A DNA stretch of 59,418 bases from Verrucomicrobiota bacterium. GTDB taxonomy: Bacteria; Verrucomicrobiota; Verrucomicrobiia; Opitutales; Opitutaceae. Every line of letters begins with the position of its first letter. Positions within the stretch are counted from its first letter, which is position 1. The notes beneath the pieces were generated by a model, which made no database searches, was not told where the DNA came from, and worked only from the letters and a program-made list of their open reading frames with translations. The translations under genes and the position numbers were made by a program. Location of the stretch: the NCBI GenBank assembly GCA_023430825.1, contig JAEYYL010000095.1, positions 1 through 59,418 on the forward strand. Direction: 5' to 3'. Shown one piece after another: positions 29,696-38,552 of the stretch.

Positions 29696-30624
29696 GTGCC
29701 CGAACGACGGCTTTGATCGGCGCGTTCGGGTGGCTCGCGTTTTCGCTGCCGGAAACGCCGAACGTGCACCACGGAATCTGGGGCCAGGTTTTAGTGCAGT
29801 TCGCGGCGCTGGTGCTCGTGCCGTTGCTGTTCGCGGTGGCGCAGGACGGTGAAACAAGGGCTCTGGCGTGGGCGCGCCGGTTGCAACTGCCGGCGGCGCT
29901 GGCGCTGGTGGTGGCGTTCGGATTCGACGCGGGCGTAGCGGCGGCGGCGTTGGCTGCGCCGTGGGCGGGCGTGCTGCTGTTGGCGGCGATCGATGGCGGG
30001 CTCCGGGCGCTGCGCGGAGGCGAACGTTCGGCGGGGCGGTGGTGCCGGGAAGCAGGGTTGCTCTTTGCCGCAGTCGGCGCGGCGTGGCTGATGGCGGATC
30101 GCGCAGGGATTCGGCCGCTGGGATTCAGCGACGACATCGTGCTGCTGACGGCGGTGCACTTTCATTACGCGGGATTGCTTTTGCCGGTCCTCGCCGGTGA
30201 GGCGCTGGACTGTTGGGGGCGGAGGCGGGCGGCGAATGCGATTGCGACGGGCGTGATTGCCGGGGTGCCAGCGGTGGCGATCGGAATCACGGCGGCGCAA
30301 TGCGGGCTCGGATGGCAGGGGGAAATGGTGGCGGCGCTGCTCATGGCTGCCAGCGGCACGGCGGTTGCGGGGGTGCATGTTGCGCTGGGTTTGGACGGGC
30401 GCTGGCCAGTAGGCGTGCGGTGTTTGTGGGTGGCGGCGGGGTGTTCGCTGGCGGCCGGAATGGCCTTGGCGGCGCTGTATGGGTTGCGCGGCGTGATCGC
30501 GCCATGGCCTTGGCTGGATATCCCCTGGATGCGGGCGCTGCATGGGAGCGTGAATGCGCTGGGCTTCGGACTCTGTGGGACGTTGGCGTGGTGGCGATTG
30601 GCTGAGCTGAAAAGAAGACGTTGA
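29692..30624 (+). CDS. YndJ-like multi-pass membrane protein
   Basis: A 310-residue hydrophobic protein with about eight to ten membrane segments, similar to the YndJ family; DDIVLLTAVHFHYAGLLLPVLAG is a recognisable family-like motif. It is shorter than Bacillus YndJ (about 550 residues). It starts at GTG 29692 inside the end of the DUF1990 gene, and pairing of the two suggests a joint function that is unknown. Its stop codon abuts the IS481-type remnant at 30621, so the 3' end may have been altered by that insertion. Confidence 0.7.
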   Translation: MSARTTALIGAFGWLAFSLPETPNVHHGIWGQVLVQFAALVLVPLLFAVAQDGETRALAWARRLQLPAALALVVAFGFDAGVAAAALAAPWAGVLLLAAIDGGLRALRGGERSAGRWCREAGLLFAAVGAAWLMADRAGIRPLGFSDDIVLLTAVHFHYAGLLLPVLAGEALDCWGRRRAANAIATGVIAGVPAVAIGITAAQCGLGWQGEMVAALLMAASGTAVAGVHVALGLDGRWPVGVRCLWVAAGCSLAAGMALAALYGLRGVIAPWPWLDIPWMRALHGSVNALGFGLCGTLAWWRLAELKRRR

Positions 30625-30740
30625 GTCTGGGGGTGATAAGGCCGGCCGTGCAGCACGCGCACTCCCAACCGCAAGAGCCACACCGAAAGCGAGGTGTGGG
30701 CGGTGAGACTCTTGATCCGGCCCCAGACCCCGCCGTTGTC
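30621..30740 (-). pseudogene. Remnant of an IS481-type transposase
   Basis: Read on the minus strand, about 40 codons give a DNGGVWGR segment, then SVWLLRLGVRVL, then HGRPYHPQTQ. This is the middle of an IS481/IS3-type integrase core: DNG with the second catalytic Asp, and the conserved RPYHPQTQ. Nothing of the N-terminal helix-turn-helix or the rest of the catalytic domain remains, and the frame runs into the end of the YndJ-like gene. It is a dead fragment, evidence of an old insertion. No terminal inverted repeats were identified. Confidence 0.7.
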
Positions 30741-30827
30741 GCAGAGGCTCGCCTCCGGCAGCCCACGCTGGAGGCGTAGGGCGGACGGCTTGGAGCATGA
30801 TGCGTCGTCCGGATTCGAGGCGCGCAG

Positions 30828-30848
30828 TCGCCTACAAGCAGGCTCCCA
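30828..30848. repeat. Half copy of palindromic repeat family B
   Basis: GTCGCCTACAAGCAGGCTCCC resembles the right arm of the family B repeats at 38041, 48863 and 57297. It lies in the 30741-30893 gap between the transposase remnant and lipA, which otherwise holds only GC-rich repeat-like sequence (a GAGGCTCGCC / GGAGGCG inverted motif near 30745-30778). Confidence 0.5.
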
Positions 30849-30893
30849 TGTCTCCGGGCCTTACAGAAGGAGCCGTCCCTACCTCGATCCAAA

Positions 30894-31790
<897 letters not shown>

Positions 31791-31800
31791 GAACGAGGCC

Positions 31801-31837
31801 AATGGCCGCAAGAAGGCGCAAAAAGGGCAAAAGAAAA
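31801..31837. repeat. Single arm of repeat family E
   Basis: ATGGCCGCAAGAAGGCGCAA and the bases after it match the left arm of the inverted repeat at 54538-54608, but no complementary arm is present. It lies just upstream of the lipA start. Confidence 0.6.
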
Positions 31838-31879
31838 CTGTGGTGGGCGGATTACGTGCCAGCGGCGCGGCGATTCAGC

Positions 31880-31935
31880 AGGGCGCGGTCTCAGACCCGC
31901 GCGGGTCGGCTCAGAGCGGGTCAGAGACCCGCCCT
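31880..31935. repeat. Inverted repeat family D
   Basis: AGGGCGCGGTCTCAGACCCG at the left pairs imperfectly with CGGGTCAGAGACCCGCCCT at the right, around a short GC-rich centre. It lies between lipA and the DUF4010 gene. No second copy was seen in this window. Confidence 0.65.
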
Positions 31936-31960
31936 ACGGGGTCGGCGGGTTCATTGCTGC

Positions 31961-33214
31961 CTACGCCAGCACGAGCCAGGCGGCGCCGGCGAGTGCGGTG
32001 GCGCCGAGCACGACGGCGGTGCGCACGCGAAGGCCGGGCGAACCGAGGGAGATCGCGAGGCCGGCTTTGAGCAGCGTGTTGCTGATGGCGGCGAGGACGA
32101 CGGCCTGCGTGGCGAGCGTCATGGGGTTGCCTTCGCCGGGGCCGTTGCGCGCCATCGAGAGCGAGATCGCGTCCATGTCGGTGAGGCCGGAAACGAAACT
32201 CAGCGGCAGGAGGCTTTGCGCGAGGCCGATCTGGGGCGCGGCTTTGACGAGGAAGGCGATCACCGCGTAGAGCACGGCGAACTTGATCGCCATCTTGAGA
32301 TCGAGCGGATTGCGAAGCGCGACGGCGCCGCCCTCGCTTTTGCCGGGATGTTTCGTCCACCAGACCCAGGCGGCGTAAAGGATTCCGGGTGCGGCCATGA
32401 GGGCGAACGGCACGATGAGCGTGAGGGCGAGTTCGCGATTGATCACGCCGGTGGCGACGATGACCCGCGGCAGCATGACGGTGCAGGCGATGGCGACGGC
32501 GAGCGCGTAGTGTTCGGCGAGTTTGGGTTCGTCGCGGCTGCGGCGGGTGAACGCGAGCGTGGTGGCGGTGCTGGACGCGAGACCGCCGAGGAGGCTGGTC
32601 GCCATGATGCCGGCCCCGGCGCCGAGGAGTCGCATGGCGAGATAACCGGCGAAGCCGAGACCGGAGATCAGCACGACCATGAGCCAGGTGGAGAACGGAT
32701 TGAAGGCGTCGAACGGCCCCATGTCGCGGTTGGGCACGAGCGGCAGGATGACGCCAGTGATGGCGGCGAACTGGAGCGTGCCGCGCACGTCGTCCTTCGT
32801 GAACGAGCGGGTCCAGGCGTGCAGCGGCTGTTTGCTGCCGAGGAGGACCATCACGGTGGCGGCGACGAGGACGGCGGCGGACAGCTCTTTCCAGAAGACG
32901 AGGCAGCCGGTGAGCAGCGTGAGGAGCGTGGACGCGAAGGTGGTGCCGCCGCGTGCGGCCTCGCCGGTGGGCGCGAAGCGGATGGCGATTTGTTGGGCGC
33001 CGACGATGCCGAAGATCACGGGGAGCAGCGCGGGCGACGTGAGCTCGGTCGCGTAGGCGCCGACGCAGCCGAGCATGGCCCAGAACGAATACGTGCGCAC
33101 CCCGCCGAAATCGATCTCGGACGGGTTGCTTTTCTGGTCGCTCCACTGGCGGATGAGTCCGACGAGCGCGCCGAGGCAGGCGCTGGAGACGATCGCGATA
33201 AGAAGCGGGGGCAT
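31961..33214 (-). CDS. DUF4010/MgtC-like multi-pass membrane protein
   Basis: A 417-residue protein with about eleven hydrophobic segments. The N-terminal half has a MgtC/SapB-like start (LIAIVSSACLGALVGLIRQW) and the second half matches DUF4010 (ASSTATTLAFTRRSRDEP, GLTDMDAISLSMAR). Such proteins are predicted transporters or channels; the substrate is unknown. The frame is open further upstream, but the ATG at 33214 begins the first membrane helix and homology. It is divergent from the SHD1-thioredoxin gene. Confidence 0.82.
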   Translation of the reverse strand: MPPLLIAIVSSACLGALVGLIRQWSDQKSNPSEIDFGGVRTYSFWAMLGCVGAYATELTSPALLPVIFGIVGAQQIAIRFAPTGEAARGGTTFASTLLTLLTGCLVFWKELSAAVLVAATVMVLLGSKQPLHAWTRSFTKDDVRGTLQFAAITGVILPLVPNRDMGPFDAFNPFSTWLMVVLISGLGFAGYLAMRLLGAGAGIMATSLLGGLASSTATTLAFTRRSRDEPKLAEHYALAVAIACTVMLPRVIVATGVINRELALTLIVPFALMAAPGILYAAWVWWTKHPGKSEGGAVALRNPLDLKMAIKFAVLYAVIAFLVKAAPQIGLAQSLLPLSFVSGLTDMDAISLSMARNGPGEGNPMTLATQAVVLAAISNTLLKAGLAISLGSPGLRVRTAVVLGATALAGAAWLVLA

Positions 33215-33326
33215 GGCGGAGTGAGTGTGGGACAAGGGTGAGATCGCTGCAAGCGAGGGACGGATGGGAGGGCGACCCGGGCTGGAAAAAATTTGGCTCT
33301 TCGTGAAAATCGATATCGTTTCCGCC

Positions 33327-34418
33327 ATGAAGCTCTTGAGTGCAGGTGTCCGTTTCGGACGGATCTTGGGTGCGGTGGCGGTGCTTTCCGTCGGCGGGCA
33401 GGCGGCCGAAATCAAAGGGACGTGGCACACCGCGGACGGCTCGCCGTTCGAAGGCCGACTCGCGGAAGTGCTGGGGACGCACGCGGTCATTGTTGGCAAA
33501 AAGAACAACGTCATCATGCCGCTCGAGACCTTTACCGATGACGAATTGCGACGCGTGGCTGCATTTCTCGCCGCGAAACCGGCGCAGCCGTCGTGGGCGA
33601 ATTCCACATCCAAGGTGACCGAGGTGCTGCGTCCGCGGCTCGATCTGCTGCAGGAAGGAAAACTGGCGAACTACGACCCCGCCGCGTTGCCGGAGCCCGA
33701 ACTGTATCTGGTCTATTTTTCCGCCGGCTGGTGCGGTCCGTGTCACCGCTTCACGCCATCGCTGATCAAAACGTATCAGCGATGGCAGGCGACGATGCCC
33801 GGGCGCGTAGAGGTGATTTTCGTGAGCAACGATCGCAGCGCGTCAGAGCAGGCGAACTATGCGCGCGAGGCGGGGATGCCTTGGCCGATGTTGAAGTATT
33901 CACAACTCGGGCGTGCGAAAGTCATTGAGCGATGGGCGGGGAACGGGATTCCCTGTCTGGTGGCGGTGACGCGCGACGGCGATGTGCTGTTTCATAGTTA
34001 TCGTGGCGAGGAGTATCTCGGGCCGGGACAGGTGATGGATTCGACCGACCAGTTGCTTCAGATCATGGCGGAGAAGAGCCCCGCCGCTCGTCGTTCGCTT
34101 CACCGGCTGGCCGTGATTCAACACGTGGCGGCGGCCGGAGCGGATGCGAGTTCTCCGAAACCCTATCTCATCACGCTGGATCGTGCGAAATACGGCGCGA
34201 TCGAGATCCCACCGCTCACCTTGGAACTGAAAATCGACGAACGTGGACGCGTGACGGAGACCTCGATCGTCGAACCGGTCGGGAACGATCTGCAGCGGCT
34301 GGTGCAGGATGACGCGGCCCACTGGCTTTTTCTGCCGGCGGTGGAAGCGGGGCAGCCGACGACGAGGACCGTGCGCCTGCCCTTGCAACTCGGGGCGAAG
34401 AAGGCCTCACGCGGGTGA
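33327..34418 (+). CDS. Exported SHD1-thioredoxin-TonB_C fusion protein
   Basis: A 363-residue exported protein with an unusual three-domain layout. After a signal peptide (ILGAVAVLSVGGQAAE), residues about 28-82 resemble an SLA1-homology (SHD1) domain with a Trp-initiated beta fold (GTWHTADGSPFEGRL). A thioredoxin-like domain with AGWCGPCHRFTP (Cys 136, Cys 139) follows. Residues about 280-358 look like a TonB C-terminal domain (VTETSIVEPVGNDLQRL, WLFLPAVEAGQPTTRTVRLPL). It is likely a periplasmic disulfide oxidoreductase. The ATG at 33327 is chosen for the signal peptide. Function and partner are unknown. Confidence 0.78.
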   Translation: MKLLSAGVRFGRILGAVAVLSVGGQAAEIKGTWHTADGSPFEGRLAEVLGTHAVIVGKKNNVIMPLETFTDDELRRVAAFLAAKPAQPSWANSTSKVTEVLRPRLDLLQEGKLANYDPAALPEPELYLVYFSAGWCGPCHRFTPSLIKTYQRWQATMPGRVEVIFVSNDRSASEQANYAREAGMPWPMLKYSQLGRAKVIERWAGNGIPCLVAVTRDGDVLFHSYRGEEYLGPGQVMDSTDQLLQIMAEKSPAARRSLHRLAVIQHVAAAGADASSPKPYLITLDRAKYGAIEIPPLTLELKIDERGRVTETSIVEPVGNDLQRLVQDDAAHWLFLPAVEAGQPTTRTVRLPLQLGAKKASRG

Positions 34419-34476
34419 GCGGGACGCGAAAATCCGTTTGCTCCGTGCGGGCGCGCACCCCAGCGTGCGCGGTTCC

Positions 34477-35985
34477 ATGAGCGACATCCCCCCAGACATC
34501 TCGCACGACCAGCATGCGGTGAGGCGCCAGAAGCTCGCCGAGCTGCGGGCGGGCGGTTTCGATCCGTTTCGCGCGAACGTCGCGCCGACGCATTTCTCGG
34601 ACGCCGCGAAAGCGCTTTACGTCGACGGGCAGGATTACGCGGTGAACGTCACGGTCGCCGGGCGGCTCGTGACCTTCCGTGTGCAGGGCGGCAGTTCATT
34701 CGTGAAGATCCAGGACCAGCAGGGCCAGATTCAGCTTTATCTCCGCCGCGACGTGCTGGGCGAGGAACGTTACGGGGCGTTCAAGAAGTCGCTCGATCTC
34801 GGCGACATCATCGGCGTGACCGGCGCGTTGTTTAAGACGAAGACGGGCGAGGTCACGGTGCGCGTGGATGCGTTCACGCTTGTATCCAAGGCGCTGCGAC
34901 CGCTGCCGGAAAAGTTTCACGGGCTCAGCGATCCCGAGCAGGTGTATCGCCAGCGCTATCTCGATTTGATCGTGAATGCCGAATCGCGCTCGCGGCTGAT
35001 GCTGCGTTCGCGGATCGTGTCGCACATCCGGCGGTTTCTCGATGACCGGAAGTTCATCGAGGTGGAAACGCCGGTGCTCGAGGCGACGGCGGGTGGTGCG
35101 GCGGCGCGGCCGTTCAAGACGCATCACAACGCGCTCGACGTGGATTTCTTTCTGCGCATCGCGACGGAGCTGCGGCTGAAGCGGATGCTCGTGGGCGGGT
35201 TCGACCGCGTGTATGAGATCGGGCGGATTTTCCGCAACGAAGGCGTGTCGCGCCGGCACAATCCCGAGTTCACCATGCTCGAGGTCTATGAGGCTTACAG
35301 CGATTACCGCGGGATGATGACGCTGATCCGCGACCTGCTGACCTCGCTCTGTCGCGACGTGCTCGGCACGACGACGATCAAGCACGCGGCGAGCGGGCAG
35401 GACATCGATTTCGCCGGCGAGTGGCGCGAAGTGCGTTACAAGGATTTGATCAAGGAAGCGACGGGCGACGCCGAGTGGTTCAGCCGCAGCAAGGCGGAGA
35501 AGATCGCGGGCGCGGAGAAGCTCGGGCTGGGCGTGAATCCGGCGTGGGAGGAGTTCGAGATCACGAACGAGATTTTCTCGAAGCGGATCGAGCCGACGCT
35601 GATCCAGCCGACGTTCGTCACGCACCTGCCGAAGGAACTGTGTCCGCTCGCGAAGCTGAACGCGGAAGATCCGACGGTGCTCGACGTGTTCGAACTGACG
35701 ATCGGCGGGATGGAAGTCGCGCCGGCGTATTCGGAGCAGAACGATCCGGACGTGCAGCGCGAGATGTTCGAGAAGCAGGCGGGCGAGGAGAAGCAGAACA
35801 TCGACCAGGATTTCCTGCTGGCGCTGGAGCACGGCATGCCACCGGCAGGTGGCATGGGCGTGGGCATCGACCGGCTGTGCATCCTGCTGACGGGCGCGGA
35901 GAGCATCCGCGACGTGATCCTGTTTCCGCAATTGCGCCCGGGCGGCGGTGCCGCCGCGGTGGCGCCAGTTGAAGTGAAAAGTTGA
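34477..35985 (+). CDS. lysS: Lysyl-tRNA synthetase, class II (LysS)
   Basis: A 502-residue cytoplasmic enzyme that charges tRNA-Lys. The OB-fold anticodon domain spans about residues 50-170 (VTVAGRLVTFRVQGGSSFVKI), then class II motif 1 (FIEVETPVLEA), motif 2 (RVYEIGRIFRNEG ... RHNPEFTMLE) and motif 3 near the end (GMGVGIDRLCILLTG). Length is normal. The ATG at 34477 gives the expected N-terminus. The last codons (EVKS, stop at 35983) are formed by the start of the repeat at 35980, so the C-terminal tail may have been remodelled by that element. Confidence 0.96.
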   Translation: MSDIPPDISHDQHAVRRQKLAELRAGGFDPFRANVAPTHFSDAAKALYVDGQDYAVNVTVAGRLVTFRVQGGSSFVKIQDQQGQIQLYLRRDVLGEERYGAFKKSLDLGDIIGVTGALFKTKTGEVTVRVDAFTLVSKALRPLPEKFHGLSDPEQVYRQRYLDLIVNAESRSRLMLRSRIVSHIRRFLDDRKFIEVETPVLEATAGGAAARPFKTHHNALDVDFFLRIATELRLKRMLVGGFDRVYEIGRIFRNEGVSRRHNPEFTMLEVYEAYSDYRGMMTLIRDLLTSLCRDVLGTTTIKHAASGQDIDFAGEWREVRYKDLIKEATGDAEWFSRSKAEKIAGAEKLGLGVNPAWEEFEITNEIFSKRIEPTLIQPTFVTHLPKELCPLAKLNAEDPTVLDVFELTIGGMEVAPAYSEQNDPDVQREMFEKQAGEEKQNIDQDFLLALEHGMPPAGGMGVGIDRLCILLTGAESIRDVILFPQLRPGGGAAAVAPVEVKS

Positions 35986-36056
35986 AGTTGAAGGAGGAAG
36001 CTGCGGAGCTGCTTCGGTGCTGTCCGCAACTTCAACTTAAACTTCGGACTTAAACT
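35980..36056. repeat. Inverted AAGTTGAAG-type repeat at the lysS 3' end
   Basis: AGTTGAAGTTG at 35980-35990 is exactly complementary to CAACTTCAACT at 36027-36037, with a further ACTTCGGACTTAAAC tail. The lysS stop codon lies in the left arm. The text-like CTTCAACTT units resemble, in style, the GAACTC repeats at 17811 but differ in sequence. Confidence 0.75.
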
Positions 36057-36066
36057 GGCGCACGCC

Positions 36067-37302
36067 ATGCCTTGGTATCTCTACCTAGCGCTCAAGCAGC
36101 TTTTCCCGACGGGGCGGCGGTTTCCGTTTTTCACGGCGATCTCGATGCTGGGCGTGGCGCTGGGCGTGGCGCTGCTGGTGATCTCGACCAGCGTGATGGG
36201 CGGATTCGGTCACGAGATTCGTCGCATGATCGTGGATACGCAGGGCGACGTGCAGGTGAAGGCGGACGGCTTTGTCGAAAAGCCCGGCGAGGCGCTGGCG
36301 CGAATCGAGAAAGTGCCGGGCGTGGTCGCGGCCACGCCGTATGCCGAAGGTTTCGTCATGCTGATGGCGGAGGGAAAGCCGGCGTTTCCGCTGATCCAGG
36401 GGGTGGACGTCAATCGGGTCGGCAAAGTGGTGCCGCTGGAGCGCTACGTGCGCCTCGGGTCGCTCGACGCGCTGGACGACGATTCGATCATCCTGAGCGC
36501 GAACCTGGCGGTGGCGATCGGCGCCCGGATGGGTGACAAGGTGGAGGTTTACTCGCCGCTGCTGCTGGAGCGGTTGAAGCGCGACGAGGTCTTCCTGCCA
36601 CGGGAGCTGACGGTCGTGGGGATTTTCGAAGTCGGGCATCAGCAGTTGGACAGCTCGCTGGTGCTGGTGACGCTGAGGATGATGCAGGATCTTTACGGGC
36701 TGCGCGGAGGGATTCACGGGATCAATGTGAAGCTGGCGCCGGGGCTCGATGCGGATGCGGGCGCGGCGCGGATCAACGCGGTGCTGCCGCCGGACGCGCG
36801 GATGACGGCGCATTCCTGGATGGATGCGAACGAGGATTTCCTGTTCATCCTCTCGCTGGAGAAGAACATGATTTTTTTCCTGCTGACGTTCATCATCATC
36901 GTGTCGGCGTTTTCGGTGACGAGTTCGCTGCTGATTTCGGTGGTGCGGAAAACGCGCGAGATCGGGCTGCTCGGCGCGCTGGGCGGAAAGTCGCGGCACG
37001 TGGCGGCGTGTTTTTGTTTTCAGGGGCTGTTCATCGGCGTGTGCGGCACGGCGTTCGGGCTCGGGCTGGGGATGACGGCGCTGTATTTTCGGAACGGGAT
37101 CATCCGGACCTTCACCGAACTGACGAGCAGCGAGGAAGTGCTGGTGCGGTTTTATCAGTTCAGCAATCTGCCGGCGCACACGTCGGCGAGCGATGTAACG
37201 ACGATCGTGGTGTGTTCGGTGGCCATCTCGACGCTCGCGGGGCTGCTGCCGGCGTGGCGTGCGGCGCGGCTCAAACCGGTGGAGGCGTTGCGCAGTGAGT
37301 GA
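36067..37302 (+). CDS. lolC: Lipoprotein-releasing ABC transporter permease (LolC/LolE family)
   Basis: A 411-residue FtsX-type permease. The first helix (FTAISMLGVALGVALLVISTSV) is followed by a large periplasmic MacB-like domain (about 50-270) and three C-terminal helices (FLLTFIIIVSAFSV, FQGLFIGVCGTAFGLGLGM, TTIVVCSVAISTLAGLLPAW). With the adjacent ATPase it would extract lipoproteins from the inner membrane for LolA transfer. Only one permease gene is present, so it may act as a homodimer (LolF-like). The coupled lolD start lies inside its stop region. Confidence 0.9.
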   Translation: MPWYLYLALKQLFPTGRRFPFFTAISMLGVALGVALLVISTSVMGGFGHEIRRMIVDTQGDVQVKADGFVEKPGEALARIEKVPGVVAATPYAEGFVMLMAEGKPAFPLIQGVDVNRVGKVVPLERYVRLGSLDALDDDSIILSANLAVAIGARMGDKVEVYSPLLLERLKRDEVFLPRELTVVGIFEVGHQQLDSSLVLVTLRMMQDLYGLRGGIHGINVKLAPGLDADAGAARINAVLPPDARMTAHSWMDANEDFLFILSLEKNMIFFLLTFIIIVSAFSVTSSLLISVVRKTREIGLLGALGGKSRHVAACFCFQGLFIGVCGTAFGLGLGMTALYFRNGIIRTFTELTSSEEVLVRFYQFSNLPAHTSASDVTTIVVCSVAISTLAGLLPAWRAARLKPVEALRSE

Positions 37303-38002
37303 CGTGAACCTGCAGAACGGTGCGGCCAGCGGTCCGTCGCGCGGGGGAGCCCAGCCGGTGGTGCTGCTGGCGCGCGGGCTGGCGAAGAGTTTCGTGAGCG
37401 GCGACCGGCGGATCGAGGTGTTGCGCGGCGTCGATCTCGAGGTGGCGGAAGGCGAGAGCGTGTCGATTCGCGGCGAGTCGGGCTCGGGCAAATCGACGCT
37501 GCTGAATCTGCTGTCGGCGCTCGATGCGCCGGACGCGGGTTCGTTGGCGTGGGCCGGAGCGCCGGCGACGGCGGCGCGGCGAGCGGAGTTTCTCGGGATC
37601 GTGTTTCAGTCGTTTTATCTGATTCCGGAACTCGACGCAGTGGACAACGTGCTGATGGCGGCGCGCATTCGAAAGACACCGGGGCGGGCGGAACGGGCGC
37701 GCGCGAAGGAGTTGCTGGCGCGCGTGGGACTCGCGCAGCGGGCGACGCACCTGCCGTCGCAATTGTCGGGCGGCGAGCGTCAGCGCGTGGCGGTGGCGCG
37801 GGCGTTGATGAATTCGCCGCGGCTGATGTTGGCGGACGAACCGACGGGAAATTTGGACGAGCACACGGGCGATGCGGTGATCGAGTTGCTGCTGGGGCTG
37901 TGCGCGGAGACGCGAACGGCGCTGGTGCTGGTCACGCACAATGCGGCGCACGCGGCGAAGACCGGCCGCGCGCTGTTTTTGCACGACGGGAAGTTTCGGT
38001 AG
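37295..38002 (+). CDS. lolD: Lipoprotein-releasing ABC transporter ATP-binding protein (LolD)
   Basis: A 235-residue ABC ATPase of the MacB/LolD group. Walker A is GESGSGKST near residue 65, the Q-loop FQSFYLIPELDAVDNV, the signature LSGGERQRV, Walker B RLMLADEPTGNLD and H-loop VTHNA. The start is GTG 37295, overlapping the end of the permease gene by eight bases. The pair powers lipoprotein release to the outer membrane, relevant to the several lipoproteins encoded in the window. Confidence 0.92.
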   Translation: MSDVNLQNGAASGPSRGGAQPVVLLARGLAKSFVSGDRRIEVLRGVDLEVAEGESVSIRGESGSGKSTLLNLLSALDAPDAGSLAWAGAPATAARRAEFLGIVFQSFYLIPELDAVDNVLMAARIRKTPGRAERARAKELLARVGLAQRATHLPSQLSGGERQRVAVARALMNSPRLMLADEPTGNLDEHTGDAVIELLLGLCAETRTALVLVTHNAAHAAKTGRALFLHDGKFR

Positions 38003-38040
38003 AGCACTTTCACGAAACCCATCGTCGTTTCTGGATTGGG

Positions 38041-38130
38041 GGTAGGAGCCTGCTGGCAGGCGATGCGCGCGATCCCGCTGCTCACGCAGCGAGCCACCTC
38101 AGAGAGCGATCGCCTGCCAGCGGCTCCTGC
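38041..38130. repeat. Palindromic repeat family B, copy 1
   Basis: About 90 bases. Left arm GGTAGGAGCCTGCTGGCAGG, centre CCGCTGCTCACGCAGCGAGC (itself a hairpin), right arm CGCCTGCCAGCGGCTCCTGC. It lies downstream of lolD. Other copies are at 48863 and 57297. Confidence 0.85.
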
Positions 38131-38187
38131 AAACTGCTGCGACTTTGTTTGAACTGCTCAGGTTGGCCCCCGTGTCGTCGGGCGAAT

Positions 38188-38219
38188 AGAGCAGGCTGGC
38201 GCGGAGGCCTGCCGCTACG
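38188..38219. repeat. Short inverted repeat downstream of the small helix protein gene
   Basis: GCAGGCTGGCGCGG pairs imperfectly with AGGCCTGCCGCTACG. It overlaps the stop of the minus-strand gene at 38215 and might serve as its transcript end. Single copy in the window. Confidence 0.45.
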
Positions 38220-38451
38220 CGGAGGGCGGGCGACTTTTTGAGACGGGGACGTGCGCGGCCTGGCGGAGCGTTTCGCTTTTTGAAAGGCCGAGGCGATGCG
38301 CGAGGGCGTTGAGGCGCGTGGCGTCGGACGCGGTGAGCACGGTGAAGCGCTCGGTGCCGTCGCGGTCGGTCCATTTCACATGGTGATGCTTTTGGCGGGA
38401 GGTTTTCACCAGATCGCGGAGGAAGGATTGGTCGTCGTCGGCGAGTTCCAT
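38215..38451 (-). CDS. Small protein with ribbon-helix-helix-like segment
   Basis: A 78-residue hypothetical protein. Its C-terminal half (FTVLTASDATRLNALAHRLG then LSKSETLRQAA) looks like the strand-helix-helix of CopG/Arc-type DNA-binding proteins. The N-terminal half is charged and has a KHHHVKW patch. An upstream in-frame ATG at 38487 would add 12 residues rich in Arg and Pro. It may be a small regulator or nucleic-acid-binding protein; this is inference from pattern only. It is transcribed from the same strand as the GspB-like gene 102 bases upstream. Confidence 0.55.
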   Translation of the reverse strand: MELADDDQSFLRDLVKTSRQKHHHVKWTDRDGTERFTVLTASDATRLNALAHRLGLSKSETLRQAAHVPVSKSRPPSA

Positions 38452-38552
38452 CGCACGTGGTCTGGGCGCGCGGGTGAGTGGGGTCAAGGCGCGGCAAGCC
38501 AGCGTGCGCCGGGCGTTTTTTTGGAGGCGCTCGCGGGGGCGAATCGGTTGAG

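Noticed and set aside
30660..30735. A riboswitch-like hairpin near the end of the YndJ-like gene
   Set aside because: The hairpin-like stretch translates on the minus strand into conserved transposase motifs (DNGG, RPYHPQTQ), so it is better explained as an IS remnant.
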